From assembly GCF_003663825.1 (NCBI RefSeq), contig NZ_RCCC01000001.1, positions 186,001-250,000 on the forward strand: a stretch of 64,000 nucleotides of DNA. The letters are read 5' to 3'. The translations under genes were made by a program, and so were the position numbers. The notes beneath the pieces are model-generated. The model saw only the letters and a list, made by a program, of their open reading frames with translations. It did no database searches and was not told where the DNA came from. The stretch is from Acidovorax sp. 106 (GTDB taxonomy: Bacteria; Pseudomonadota; Gammaproteobacteria; Burkholderiales; Burkholderiaceae_C). Shown here piece by piece: positions 16,135 to 24,762 of the stretch. How positions within the stretch are numbered: position 1 is the stretch's first letter; every line of letters starts with the position of its first letter.

Positions 16135-17507
16135 TGCAGGCCTCCTTCATTCCACATCTGGTAGCCGGTGACCACGGCACTGCGCGGCACCACGCACGAC
16201 ACGGTGCCCAGGCGCGGGCGCATGGCGGTGCGCACGCCGCCGCCGCCTGCGGGGCCGCAGGTGTACAGCGCCGTCACCTCGCGCACCAGGCGCTGGGCGC
16301 TGGCGTGGTCGCGGTGCTGCAGGGCCACGCGCAAGCGCACATCGCGGGTGGCATCCATGTCTGCAGCGGGCGCATCCAGCCAGGTGCTGGCGTCGTCGCC
16401 AAGCACACTGGTCACGCCAATCAAATCCACGCGCACTGGGCCCAGGCCCTGCAGCCGCTCGCGCAACACCTGCCCTGCCAAGCGGGCGCGGGCCTCGGCG
16501 CGGGGGCCTGCGTAAGAGATTTCGCCTTCGGCAAACCAGCCGGATTCAAAGCACACATTCACTTTGAGCGTGGGCGGCTGCGAGTGGCCGCGCACACCTT
16601 CCAGCCGCACCGCGTCAGGCCCCACGGGCAGCACCTGCGCGGCGGTGATGTCGGCCACCACATCAGGGGTCAGGTAGGCCGCTGGGTCGTGCAACTCGTA
16701 CAGCAGCTGCTCCTTCACGGTGCGCTCGTTGATGCAGCCGCCCGTGCCTGCGGGCTTGGTGATGGTGCAGTGGCCGTCGGGGTCGATCTCGGCAATGGGG
16801 TAGCCCAGGGTGGCCAAGCCGGGCACATCTTTGTAGCCGGGGTCGGCAAAGTAGCCGCCGGTGACTTGCGCGCCGCATTCCAGCAGATGGCCCGCCATGG
16901 TGGCGCGGGCCAGGCGGTCCCAGTCGTCTGCCGCCCAGCCGTAATGCGCCATGGCCGGGCCCAGCACCAGCGAGGGGTCGGCCACGCGGCCGCAGACCAC
17001 GATGTCGGCCCCGGCGCGCAGCGCATCGGCAATGGCCTGTGCGCCGATGTAGGCGTTGGCGCTGACGATGGGCTCGGTGGGCATGGCGGGGCCCAGGGCA
17101 CGCTCGAGCAAGGCACGGTGCTGGAGGCCGCTCAGGTCGTCACCCTGCACCACCGCAATGCGCGGTGCGCGCAGGCCCAGCTCGGCCGCCAGTTGGTGGA
17201 TGCGGCGTGCCGCGCCCGCAGGGTTGGCAGCGCCAAAGTTGCTGACGATGCGCACGCCGTGCGCCAGGCATTCGGCCAGCACGGGCTGCAGCAGGTCCAC
17301 CAGCAGCGGCTCGTAGCCTGCATCGGGCTGGGTGCGGCGTGCCAGCTGGGCCAGTGCCAGGGTGCGCTCGGCCAGGGTTTCAAAAATCAGCACGCCGCTC
17401 TGGCCGCTGGCGATGAGGGCCTGCACCACGGGCGCGGCGGCATCGGTGCGGTCGCCCGAAAAGCCTGCCGCGCAGCCAATGCGCAGGTGGGGAATGTGTT
17501 GTGACAT
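16131..17507 (-). CDS. acyclic terpene utilization AtuA-family protein (DUF1446)
   Basis: The 458-residue product matches the AtuA/DUF1446 body: IGCAAGFSGDRTDAA at the start, FNAx-type loops, DIVVCGRVADPSLVLGPAMAHYGW near 190 and PAGTGGCINERTVKEQLLYELHDP near 255. AtuA is required for citronellol/geraniol catabolism in Pseudomonas, but most homologues lack a defined reaction. I chose ATG 17507 over an upstream ATG at 17531 because it leaves room for the divergent promoter. It is first in an operon with the small AtuA-like gene and a TctC binding protein, opposite a LysR gene. Confidence 0.8.
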   Translation of the reverse strand: MSQHIPHLRIGCAAGFSGDRTDAAAPVVQALIASGQSGVLIFETLAERTLALAQLARRTQPDAGYEPLLVDLLQPVLAECLAHGVRIVSNFGAANPAGAARRIHQLAAELGLRAPRIAVVQGDDLSGLQHRALLERALGPAMPTEPIVSANAYIGAQAIADALRAGADIVVCGRVADPSLVLGPAMAHYGWAADDWDRLARATMAGHLLECGAQVTGGYFADPGYKDVPGLATLGYPIAEIDPDGHCTITKPAGTGGCINERTVKEQLLYELHDPAAYLTPDVVADITAAQVLPVGPDAVRLEGVRGHSQPPTLKVNVCFESGWFAEGEISYAGPRAEARARLAGQVLRERLQGLGPVRVDLIGVTSVLGDDASTWLDAPAADMDATRDVRLRVALQHRDHASAQRLVREVTALYTCGPAGGGGVRTAMRPRLGTVSCVVPRSAVVTGYQMWNEGGLQ

Positions 17508-17561
17508 CAGTCGCTGTCTCCTGCGGTGCAATGTAAGCAGGCTGCGCTATTCTGTGAAATC

Positions 17562-17574
17562 GATTGTTGCAATC
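17562..17574. promoter_or_regulatory. candidate LysR operator
   Basis: GATTGTTGCAATC is a perfect 5-3-5 inverted repeat in the 85 bp gap between the divergent atuA-like and LysR genes. It fits the T-N11-A pattern of LysR boxes, 19 bp before the LysR ATG. Confidence 0.5.
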
Positions 17575-17592
17575 AATCCATCTGCAAAACAA

Positions 17593-18498
17593 ATGAATGA
17601 GAACCCCGCGCTTTCCGCCCGCCAGCTCGATGCCTTTGTGGCGCTGGCAGAGCACCGCAGCTTTACCCGCGCTGCCGTGCAATGCCATCTGTCGCAGCCC
17701 GCGTTCAGCGCGCTGATCAAGGCGCTGGAAGACGCGCTGGGCGCGCGCCTGTTTGACCGCAGCACGCGGCATGTGGACCTGACGCCCGAGGGGGTGAACT
17801 TTCTCGAATCCGCCCACCGCATTCGCGCCGAAATGCAGGCCGCCGTGGCCGCGCTGCGCGATGCCGTGACGCTGCAACGCGGTCGCGTGGCAGTGGCCTT
17901 ACTGCCATCACTGGCGGCGGGCTGGCTGCCGCAGGTGCTGGCCAGCTACCAGCAGGCGCACCCCGGCATTGCGGTGGACATTGCCGATGTGCTATCTGAG
18001 CCCTGCATTGACCGCGTGGCCAACGGCACGGCCGACTTTGCTCTGGCGGCCATCCGCGCGGACACGCCTGCGCTGCAGGCCGAGCCGTTTTGCAGCGATG
18101 CCTTTTACTTAGTGTGCCCCGAGCGGCACCCGCTGGCGCGGCGCAGAAAGCCCCTGACGGTGGCCGACCTGGCGGGCTACCCCTTCATTCACCTGGCACG
18201 CAACAGCAGCGTGCGCCAGTACCTGGAGGCGGCCTTTCGCCCGCAGGCCATGCACACCCTGATGGAGGTGGAGCAGCTGGCCACCGTGACGGGCATGGTG
18301 CGCGCGGGCCTGGGCATCAGCGTGGTGCCCGCGCTCACGCTGTTTCACTTTCAGCAGCCGGGGGTGGTCACGCGCCCTTTGCCGTTGCCCGGGCTGCAGC
18401 GCCAGATTTACCTGGTGCGGCGGCGTGACCAAAGCCTGTCGGCCGCCGCGCAGTCGCTGTACGAATGGGTAGTGGCGCGCAAACCCCGGTTGGCTTGA
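17593..18498 (+). CDS. LysR-family regulator
   Basis: The 301-residue protein has a winged helix (ARQLDAFVALAEHRSFTRAAVQCHLSQPAFSALIKALED, broken here only by prose) and an effector domain with typical LysR loops (FYLVCPERHPLARR; VEQLATVTGMVRAGLGISVVP). I chose ATG 17593 because the conserved domain begins eight residues later; the frame is open further upstream but runs through the promoter of the opposite gene. It is divergent from the AtuA operon, which it probably controls. Confidence 0.85.
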   Translation: MNENPALSARQLDAFVALAEHRSFTRAAVQCHLSQPAFSALIKALEDALGARLFDRSTRHVDLTPEGVNFLESAHRIRAEMQAAVAALRDAVTLQRGRVAVALLPSLAAGWLPQVLASYQQAHPGIAVDIADVLSEPCIDRVANGTADFALAAIRADTPALQAEPFCSDAFYLVCPERHPLARRRKPLTVADLAGYPFIHLARNSSVRQYLEAAFRPQAMHTLMEVEQLATVTGMVRAGLGISVVPALTLFHFQQPGVVTRPLPLPGLQRQIYLVRRRDQSLSAAAQSLYEWVVARKPRLA

Positions 18499-18520
18499 AT
18501 CAGGGAACGCAACGAAAACG

Positions 18521-18580
18521 CTATTAAATCAATAGCTGCCAGCGCTTATCTATCAAGCGCCACAGGCCATTTTTATCAAA
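18521..18580 (+). repeat. dispersed palindromic repeat, copy 3
   Basis: CTATTAAATCAATAGCTGCCAGCGCTTATCTATCAAGCGCCACAGGCCATTTTT lies just after the LysR stop. It is noncoding and placed where a terminator is expected. Confidence 0.7.
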
Positions 18581-18726
18581 AAAAAAGCGGCACAGACAGC
18601 CTGTGCGACTCACCTCGCACCCACCCAAAGGCCGGAAACCCCGCAGACTGGCAAGGCAAGCCCCGCACACCGGCCCGCAAATCCGCGAAAATCTCGCCCC
18701 TTAACATCCCTGTCCATCCCGCCCCC

Positions 18727-18975
18727 ATGACCGAAGCGACCACCGCCCCCGCCCTGCCCGACCACCTCTCGTCCGACCCGCGCAGCCCCCACCACAATGC
18801 CGCCGTGTTCGAACACGATATCGGCATCCGCTTCAATGGCAAAGAGCGTTTTGATGTGCAGGAATACTGCATCAGCGAAGGCTGGGTCAAAGTGCCTTCG
18901 GGCAAGACGGTGGACCGCAAGGGCCAGCCCGTGATGATCAAGCTCAAGGGCACGGTCGAAGCGTTTTACCGCTGA
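18727..18975 (+). CDS. DUF3297 family protein
   Basis: The 82-residue protein ends in the characteristic FNGKERFDVQEYCISEGWVKV segment followed by a basic KTVDRKGQPVMIKLKG stretch. This short family is widespread in proteobacteria and has no assigned function. It has no signal peptide or membrane segment. It lies 31 bp upstream of the RNase H-like gene in the same direction and may be co-transcribed with it. Confidence 0.8.
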   Translation: MTEATTAPALPDHLSSDPRSPHHNAAVFEHDIGIRFNGKERFDVQEYCISEGWVKVPSGKTVDRKGQPVMIKLKGTVEAFYR

Positions 18976-19006
18976 GCCAGCCCGGCGCTACCGCCTTCAC
19001 GCCTGC

Positions 19007-19507
19007 ATGGCCCAGCACCCCACTTTGCCCGTGGCGCAGCCTGCGCCGCCGGGGCTCTGGGTCATCCACTGCGATGGCAGCGCCATCCCCAACCCTGGCC
19101 GCATGGGGCTGGGGGCCACCCTGCTGGCCCCCGATGGGCAGCAGCACAGCCTGTCGCTCACCAGCAGCCTGGTGGGCTGCAACAACGAGGCCGAGCTGCG
19201 CGCCCTGATCGCCGCGCTGCAACACGCCCATGCGCTGGGTGCACGGGCCGTGGCGGTGTACAGCGACAGCACCATCCTCATCGAACAATTGCAACCACCC
19301 CAACAGGACAAACGCGCCCCCGCGCCCATCGCCAGACTGGCCGAATGGTTTGACAACGCACGCGCCTGGCTGGCGCGCTTTGACAGCGTGCAGCTGCAGT
19401 GGATTCCCCGCCACCGCAACAGCGCCGCCGACACCCTGGCGCGCGCCGCCCTGGGTGCCCCCGCCAAGGTGGCGCAGCACCCGAGCCACAAGAAAAAGAA
19501 GCGCTGA
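19007..19507 (+). CDS. ribonuclease HI family protein
   Basis: The 166-residue product has the RNase H fold with all four acidic positions: HCDGSAIPNPG, NNEAELRAL, YSDSTILIEQ and RNSAADTLAR. It is likely to cleave RNA in RNA/DNA hybrids or act on related substrates in the cytoplasm. It lacks the basic protrusion segment of E. coli RnhA and carries a lysine-rich C-terminus (HKKKKR). Such proteins are usually paralogues beside a conventional rnhA elsewhere in the genome (inference). Confidence 0.85.
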   Translation: MAQHPTLPVAQPAPPGLWVIHCDGSAIPNPGRMGLGATLLAPDGQQHSLSLTSSLVGCNNEAELRALIAALQHAHALGARAVAVYSDSTILIEQLQPPQQDKRAPAPIARLAEWFDNARAWLARFDSVQLQWIPRHRNSAADTLARAALGAPAKVAQHPSHKKKKR

Positions 19508-19679
19508 AGCACTGCCGGATAGGCCGGGTACAGGTTTGTTGGAGGCCTGCACTGGCCCCTCCGTGTCGCAGCCCCGTCACACAAACGTCACAAAATTTAC
19601 GTTTAAACAACAATCCTCCTGCATACTTTGTCGGCTTGGCACCGTCGGTCCAAGACTCACACATTCAGGAAGGAACAAC

Positions 19680-20669
19680 ATGCGACGTGATGCACGCTGG
19701 GTGGTGCTTTTGGCAGGCGCAACTGCAGTGCTGGGCACCGCCACGGCACAGAACAACAACGCAGCAGCCCAGGCCCGCGCCGCTGCCGCCAGCCCGGCCC
19801 CCAACTTTGCCAGCAGCCCCCGCGAAAAGCTGGTGGTGGCCATGCCCAAGACCTATGCCAAGGCCGAGACCATGCTGCTGTGGGGCGACTACTTCAACCA
19901 CCTGGCACGCTGCGGCAACCTGGACCTGCAAAACCAGCAAGGCGAGTCGCTGGAGCGCAGCTCCAACATCGACCTGCTGGGCGAAAAAGAGCTGATCGAA
20001 GGCATCACGTCGGGCAAGGTGCAACTGGCCCAGGTCAACCCCGGCCTGGTGCCGCAACTGGTGGCAGCAGGCCAGCCCACGCCCTTTGCCGTGCCGGGCA
20101 ACAAGGCATCGGGCAAGCGCAACTCCTACCACCTGATCTTGATTGCGCGGGTGGACAGCCCCTTCAAAGAACCCAAGGACCTGATCGGCAAGAAGATTGC
20201 CCACTCCACGCCCACCTCTAACTCGGGCAACCTGGCGCCGCGCGCGCTGTTCCCCGCCATCGGGCTGGTGCCGGACAAGAACTACGAAGTGGTTTTCTCC
20301 AACGGACACGAGCGTTCGGTGACGGGTGTGATGCACGGTTTTTACCCCGCAGCCGCTGTGGCCAGCGACCTGTACCAGCGCATGGTGCTCAAGGGCGATG
20401 TGAAGGGATCGAGCATTCGCACGCTGTGGGAGAGCGCGCCCTTCATGACCGAGACCTGGACCCTGGGCAAGACCGCCTCGCCCGATGTGCAAAACCGCGT
20501 GCAGAAATGCTCGTACGCCTACAGCTTCTCGCCCAAGCTGCGCCAGTTGCTGCCAGGCAACGACACCATGCTGCCCATCAACTTCGAGCGTGACTTTGCC
20601 ACGGTGATGGAGGTCTACAAAAAGACCCAGGCGGCCCTGGCAGAAGCCAAGCCTGCGGCAGCCAAGTAA
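19680..20669 (+). CDS. PhnD-like phosphate/phosphonate-type ABC substrate-binding protein
   Basis: The 329-residue protein has a signal peptide (VVLLAGATAVLGTATAQ, cleavage near 24) and a periplasmic binding fold of the PhnD/phosphite-binding type: DLIGKKIAHSTPTSNSGNLAPRA near 180, then VFSNGHERSVTGVMHGFYPAAAVASD. A good AGGAAGGAACA site precedes ATG 19680. There are no permease or ATPase genes next to it, so it is an orphan binding protein or works with a transporter elsewhere. The ligand is uncertain. Confidence 0.75.
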   Translation: MRRDARWVVLLAGATAVLGTATAQNNNAAAQARAAAASPAPNFASSPREKLVVAMPKTYAKAETMLLWGDYFNHLARCGNLDLQNQQGESLERSSNIDLLGEKELIEGITSGKVQLAQVNPGLVPQLVAAGQPTPFAVPGNKASGKRNSYHLILIARVDSPFKEPKDLIGKKIAHSTPTSNSGNLAPRALFPAIGLVPDKNYEVVFSNGHERSVTGVMHGFYPAAAVASDLYQRMVLKGDVKGSSIRTLWESAPFMTETWTLGKTASPDVQNRVQKCSYAYSFSPKLRQLLPGNDTMLPINFERDFATVMEVYKKTQAALAEAKPAAAK

Positions 20670-20696
20670 AGCGCTGCACCGGCGGAGATGGCTGGC

Positions 20697-21359
20697 TTAA
20701 CCCGCCAGCCGGTCGCGGGTGTGCCGTGCCACATCGCGCACCCAGGGCTGGGCCGCCCAGTGCTGCAGGGCAAACGCCTGGATCTGCGCAGTATGCGTGA
20801 GCGAAGCGCCAATCACATCCAGCCCTTGCACAAACATGTGCTGGTGCCGGTCTGACAACACAAAGCCCGCGCTGTGCCCGGGGCTGCGCACCACGCGCTG
20901 CGATACATCGATGGTGAGCGCCAGAGGGCCGGGCTGCGCAGCGGCCTCCGCCATGAAGGCCTGCACATCGGCATCGGTCACCATGGCCAGCAGCAGGCGG
21001 TTATTGAGGGCGTTGGAGTAAAAAATCTCGCCAAAGCTGGACGCCACCACCGCCTTGAATCCGTATTGCTGCATGCCCCACACGGCGTGCTCGCGGCTGG
21101 AGCCGCAGCCAAAATTGGCGCCCGCAATGAGCACATCCACGCCAGCAAAGGCGGGTTGGTTCAGCACAAAGTCTGCGCGGGGCTGCCCGGCCCCATCAAA
21201 GCGCAGGTCGTACAGCAGGCCGGGCGCCAGGCCCGCCTTGTCGATGCCGCGCAGGAACTGCTTGGGCATGATCTGGTCGGTGTCAAGGTTGGGCGTGACC
21301 AGTACGGCGGCATGGCCGCGAATCACGCTGTGGTCGGCAGTGTGGGGGTGGGTGGTCAT
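20697..21359 (-). CDS. leuD: 3-isopropylmalate dehydratase small subunit (LeuD-like)
   Basis: The 220-residue swivel-domain subunit has NLDTDQIMPKQFL near the start, a GANFGCGSSREHAVWGM loop that binds substrate, and FKAVVASSFGEIFYSNALNNRLL. Together with LeuC it isomerises 2- and 3-isopropylmalate, or hydrates related substrates such as citraconate or maleate. Its ATG overlaps the stop of leuC by 4 bp. There is no leuB and a dehalogenase-like hydrolase lies upstream, so this may be a catabolic paralogue and not the leucine biosynthetic copy. Confidence 0.85.
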   Translation of the reverse strand: MTTHPHTADHSVIRGHAAVLVTPNLDTDQIMPKQFLRGIDKAGLAPGLLYDLRFDGAGQPRADFVLNQPAFAGVDVLIAGANFGCGSSREHAVWGMQQYGFKAVVASSFGEIFYSNALNNRLLLAMVTDADVQAFMAEAAAQPGPLALTIDVSQRVVRSPGHSAGFVLSDRHQHMFVQGLDVIGASLTHTAQIQAFALQHWAAQPWVRDVARHTRDRLAG

Positions 21360-22780
21360 GCGGCGGTCTCCAGGCTGCGGACGTCGGTGATGCAGCCAGT
21401 GATGGCGGCAGCAGCGGCCATGGCCGGGCTCATCAGGTGCGTGATGGCGCCCCGGCCCTGGCGGCCTTCAAAGTTGCGGTTGGTGGTGGAGGCGCAGCGC
21501 TGGCCGGGCGCCAGCACATCGTCGTTCATGGCCAGGCACATGGAGCAGCCGGGCTGGCGCCATTCAAAGCCTGCGGCCACCAGGCGCGCGGCAATGCCTT
21601 CGGCTTCGGCCTGGGCCTTGACGGCCCCCGATCCGGGCACCACCATGGCGCGCACGCCGCTGGCCACGCGGCGGTGGCCCACAATGCGATCCACCTCGCG
21701 CAGGTCCTCAATGCGGGCGTTGGTGCACGAGCCAATGAACACATGCTGCACCGGCACGCCCTGCAACGCCTGCCCGGCACTGAGCGCGGTGTAGCGCAGG
21801 GCCTGCTCGGCGCTGCTGCGGGCGGCAGCATCGGCCAACTGGGCGGGCTGCGGCACAGTGGCATCGATGGCCATGGCCTGGTCGGGGCTGGTGCCCCAGG
21901 TGACGAAGGGGGCCACTTCGGCCGCTTCAAACACATGCTCCACATCAAACACCGCATCCCCATCGCTGCGCAGCGTGGCCCAATGCGCCAGCGCCTGCTC
22001 GCGCCATGCGCCAGTGATATCAGGCGCGCGGGCCAGCACGTAGTCGATGGCGGTGGCGTCAGGTGCAATCAAGGCACCACGCGCACCAGCCTCCACGGCC
22101 ATGTTGCACAGCGTGAAGCGCGCCTCCACCGACAGGGCACTGATGGCGCTGCCGCAGAACTCGACGACGAAGCCGCGCGCGCCCTGCGCGCCGATGCGGC
22201 TGATGATGAGAAGGATCAGGTCCTTGGCAGTGGTACCCAGAGGCAACGCACCGTCCACGCGGATGCGCATGTTCTTTGCAAGCCGGTACACCAGGGTCTG
22301 CGTGGCCAGCACATGCTCCACCTCGGACGTGCCGATGCCGAAGCCCAGCGCGCCCAAGGCGCCGTAGGTGGTGGTGTGGCTGTCGCCGCAGATGATGACC
22401 ATGCCCGGGCGCACCATGCCGTGCTCGGGCGCAATCACGTGCTCGATGCCCTGCAGCGGGTCGTTGGTGTCGAACAGCGGGATGCCGTGGCGGTCGCAGT
22501 TGGCCTTGAGGTTGCTTGCCTGCAGGGCCGAAGGTGCGTCTTGGATGACGCGGTGGCGCACCGGGTGCGTGGGGATGATGTGGCTCACCACGGCCACGTT
22601 CTGCCCCGGCATGGGCACGCCGCGCCCCGCCTCGTGCAGGCCCGCGAAGGCCTGGGGGCTGGTGTATTCGTTCATCAGGTGCAGGTCGCAAAAGAGCAGC
22701 ACGTTCTGTTCGTCCAGAACGGCCACGGTGTGCGATGCAAGCAGCTTCTGGTACAGCGTCTTGGGGATGGTCATGGACAT
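21356..22780 (-). CDS. leuC: 3-isopropylmalate dehydratase large subunit (LeuC-like)
   Basis: The product of about 474 residues belongs to the aconitase superfamily. It carries the 4Fe-4S cysteines in FIGSCTNARIEDL and PGCSMCLAMNDD, and the substrate loop CGDSHTTTYGALGALGFGIGTSEVEH. Start ATG 22780 or ATG 22774 two codons later; neither has a strong ribosome binding site. It sits between leuD (4 bp overlap) and an alpha/beta hydrolase, all opposite a LysR gene. The enzyme is confidently a LeuC-type hydro-lyase, but its role in leucine synthesis as opposed to catabolism is open. Confidence 0.87.
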   Translation of the reverse strand: MSMTIPKTLYQKLLASHTVAVLDEQNVLLFCDLHLMNEYTSPQAFAGLHEAGRGVPMPGQNVAVVSHIIPTHPVRHRVIQDAPSALQASNLKANCDRHGIPLFDTNDPLQGIEHVIAPEHGMVRPGMVIICGDSHTTTYGALGALGFGIGTSEVEHVLATQTLVYRLAKNMRIRVDGALPLGTTAKDLILLIISRIGAQGARGFVVEFCGSAISALSVEARFTLCNMAVEAGARGALIAPDATAIDYVLARAPDITGAWREQALAHWATLRSDGDAVFDVEHVFEAAEVAPFVTWGTSPDQAMAIDATVPQPAQLADAAARSSAEQALRYTALSAGQALQGVPVQHVFIGSCTNARIEDLREVDRIVGHRRVASGVRAMVVPGSGAVKAQAEAEGIAARLVAAGFEWRQPGCSMCLAMNDDVLAPGQRCASTTNRNFEGRQGRGAITHLMSPAMAAAAAITGCITDVRSLETAA

Positions 22781-22823
22781 CGTGCTGGGCGTGGGAGTGG
22801 TGGTGGGTGTACGGGTGTACGGG

Positions 22824-23723
22824 CTATAGGCCTGCCAGCAGGAAAGGCAGTGCCGCGTTGAGCAGCGCGTCGGGCGCTTCTTCGGCGATGTAGTGGCCGC
22901 AGGGCAGCGCATGGCCGCGCACGTCGCCCGCCACGCGCTGCCACTCCTTGAGCGGATCAAAGCACTGGTGCACCACGCCCTGATCGCCCCACAGGGCCAG
23001 CAGCGGCATGGGCAGCTGGCGGCCCGCGTCGCGGTCGGCGCGGTCGTGCTCCAGGTCGATGCCTGCGGCGGCGCGGTAGTCCTCGCAGATGCCGTGTGCT
23101 GTGCCGGGCAAGGCCAGGCAGCGCACGTACTCGGCCAGGGCGCGTGGATCGAACGGCGCCAGGCCCGCACTGCGCCGGCCCATCACATCGCGCAGGTAGG
23201 CGGCAGGGTCGGCCTCAATCAGGCGCTCGGGCAGCGGCGCGGGCTGGATCAGGAAGAACCAGTGCCAGTAGGCACGGGCGAAGGCATTGCTGGTTTGTTC
23301 GTACATGGCCAGCGTGGGGGCTATGTCCAGCAGCACCATGCGCTGCACGGCATCCGGGTGATCGGCCGCCAAGCGGTGGGCCACGCGCGCGCCACGGTCG
23401 TGGGCCAGCACCGCGAACTGCCGATGGCCAAGGTGCCGCATCACGGCCCGCATGTCGGCGGCCATGGTGCGCTTGCTGTAGAGCAGGTGCTCCGGGTCTC
23501 CCTTGGGCTTGGCGGAGTCGCCATAGCCCCGCAGGTCCGCCAGCACCAGCGTGAAGTGCTGCGCCAGCACGGGTGCCACCTTGTGCCAGATGGCCGAAGT
23601 CTGCGGGTGCCCGTGCAACAGCAGCAGCGGCGGTCCGCCGCCGCCCACCAACGCATGGATGTGATGGGCGTCGGGGGTGGCGATGCGGTGCGGGGTAAAG
23701 CCCGGAAACAGTGCGTCAGACAT
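22824..23723 (-). CDS. haloacetate dehalogenase-like alpha/beta hydrolase
   Basis: The 299-residue hydrolase has an Asp nucleophile in HDRGARVAHR (where Ser is usual in esterases), LHGHPQTSAIWHKVAP, ADLRGYGDSAKPKG with the Arg pair that binds carboxylate, an AYWHWFFLIQPAPLPE halide-site segment and a terminal catalytic His in CGHYIAEE. These match fluoroacetate dehalogenase-type enzymes, although many annotated members hydrolyse other esters or epoxides. I chose ATG 23723; the frame is open to 23771, but that stretch is promoter for the opposite LysR gene. It heads the leuCD operon. Confidence 0.8.
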   Translation of the reverse strand: MSDALFPGFTPHRIATPDAHHIHALVGGGGPPLLLLHGHPQTSAIWHKVAPVLAQHFTLVLADLRGYGDSAKPKGDPEHLLYSKRTMAADMRAVMRHLGHRQFAVLAHDRGARVAHRLAADHPDAVQRMVLLDIAPTLAMYEQTSNAFARAYWHWFFLIQPAPLPERLIEADPAAYLRDVMGRRSAGLAPFDPRALAEYVRCLALPGTAHGICEDYRAAAGIDLEHDRADRDAGRQLPMPLLALWGDQGVVHQCFDPLKEWQRVAGDVRGHALPCGHYIAEEAPDALLNAALPFLLAGL

Positions 23724-23820
23724 GGGCGATGGGTTCAAGCAATGAGATCGCGATGGTAGGAGCCATTCCAAACCGCATAAATAGATTCAAAATCAATTCA
23801 TTCATCAATCCAAAGCACGA

Positions 23821-24762
23821 ATGAACCCCATGGACGCGTTTTCAGACCTGCGTTTTTTTGCCTTGCTGATGAAAGAAGGCAGCCTGGCTGCCGCCGCGCA
23901 GCAAATGGGCATCACCCCGCCTGCGGCCAGCCGACGCCTGGCGCAGCTGGAACACCGACTGGGCGTGCGCCTGCTGCACCGCACCACGCGGCGTATGGCG
24001 CTGACGCCGGAGGGCGAAAGCTACCTGCTTGAGGGCACCCGCATCCTGGCCGACCTCGATGCGCTGGAGCGTACCGTGGCAGGCGCCCGCAGCACGCCAC
24101 GGGGGCTCATCAAGCTGGCTGCCACGCTGGGCTTTGGCCGTGTGCACCTGGCCCCTGCCCTGTCGGCCTTTGCCCAGGCCTACCCCGAGGTGGAGGTGCA
24201 ACTGCACCTGACCGACCGCCCCATCAATCTGGTGGAACAAGGCTTTGACGCGGCCGTGCGCTTTGGTGATTTGCCCGATTCACGCCTGACCGCGCGCCGC
24301 CTGCGGGCCAACCGGCGTGTGCTGTGCGCCGCCCCCAGCTACCTGGCCCGCGCAGGCACACCGCAGCAACCCGCCGACCTGCTGGGCCACCAGTGCATCG
24401 TGATCCGCGAAAGCGACGAGACCTACGGCACCTGGCACCTGAGCCAGGGCGCGCGGCAAGAAACGGTGAAGGTACGCGGCATGCTCAGCACCAACGATGG
24501 TGGCGCCGCCACCACCTGGGCGCTGGACGGCCGGGGGGTGTTGCTACGCTCAGAATGGGATGTGGCCCCGCACCTGGGCACGGGGCAGCTCATCGCTGTG
24601 CTGCCCGCCTGGCAGTTGCCACCTGCCGATGTGATGCTGGTGTACCCCACGCGCAGCGACCTGTCGGCCAAGACGCGGGCACTGGTGGATTTTTTGGGCA
24701 CCTGGTTTGCCAGCAACACCTTCACCCGCCCCCAAGAGGCGGGCACACCACCGTCAGCGTGA
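23821..24762 (+). CDS. LysR-family regulator
   Basis: The 313-residue protein has an N-terminal winged helix (FFALLMKEGSLAAAAQQMGITPPAASRRLAQLE, split here only by prose), an LLHRTTRRMALTPEG linker and an effector domain. A GATTCAAAATC inverted repeat (23784-23794) in the divergent gap fits a LysR box. It probably controls the hydrolase-leuCD operon. The 3' end overlaps the convergent hypothetical gene by 9 bp. Confidence 0.85.
   Translation: MNPMDAFSDLRFFALLMKEGSLAAAAQQMGITPPAASRRLAQLEHRLGVRLLHRTTRRMALTPEGESYLLEGTRILADLDALERTVAGARSTPRGLIKLAATLGFGRVHLAPALSAFAQAYPEVEVQLHLTDRPINLVEQGFDAAVRFGDLPDSRLTARRLRANRRVLCAAPSYLARAGTPQQPADLLGHQCIVIRESDETYGTWHLSQGARQETVKVRGMLSTNDGGAATTWALDGRGVLLRSEWDVAPHLGTGQLIAVLPAWQLPPADVMLVYPTRSDLSAKTRALVDFLGTWFASNTFTRPQEAGTPPSA

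Noticed and set aside
14650..16164. 504-codon open frame on the plus strand
   Set aside because: It spans the antisense of two separate minus-strand genes (TctC and the small AtuA-like gene), which both have family signatures.
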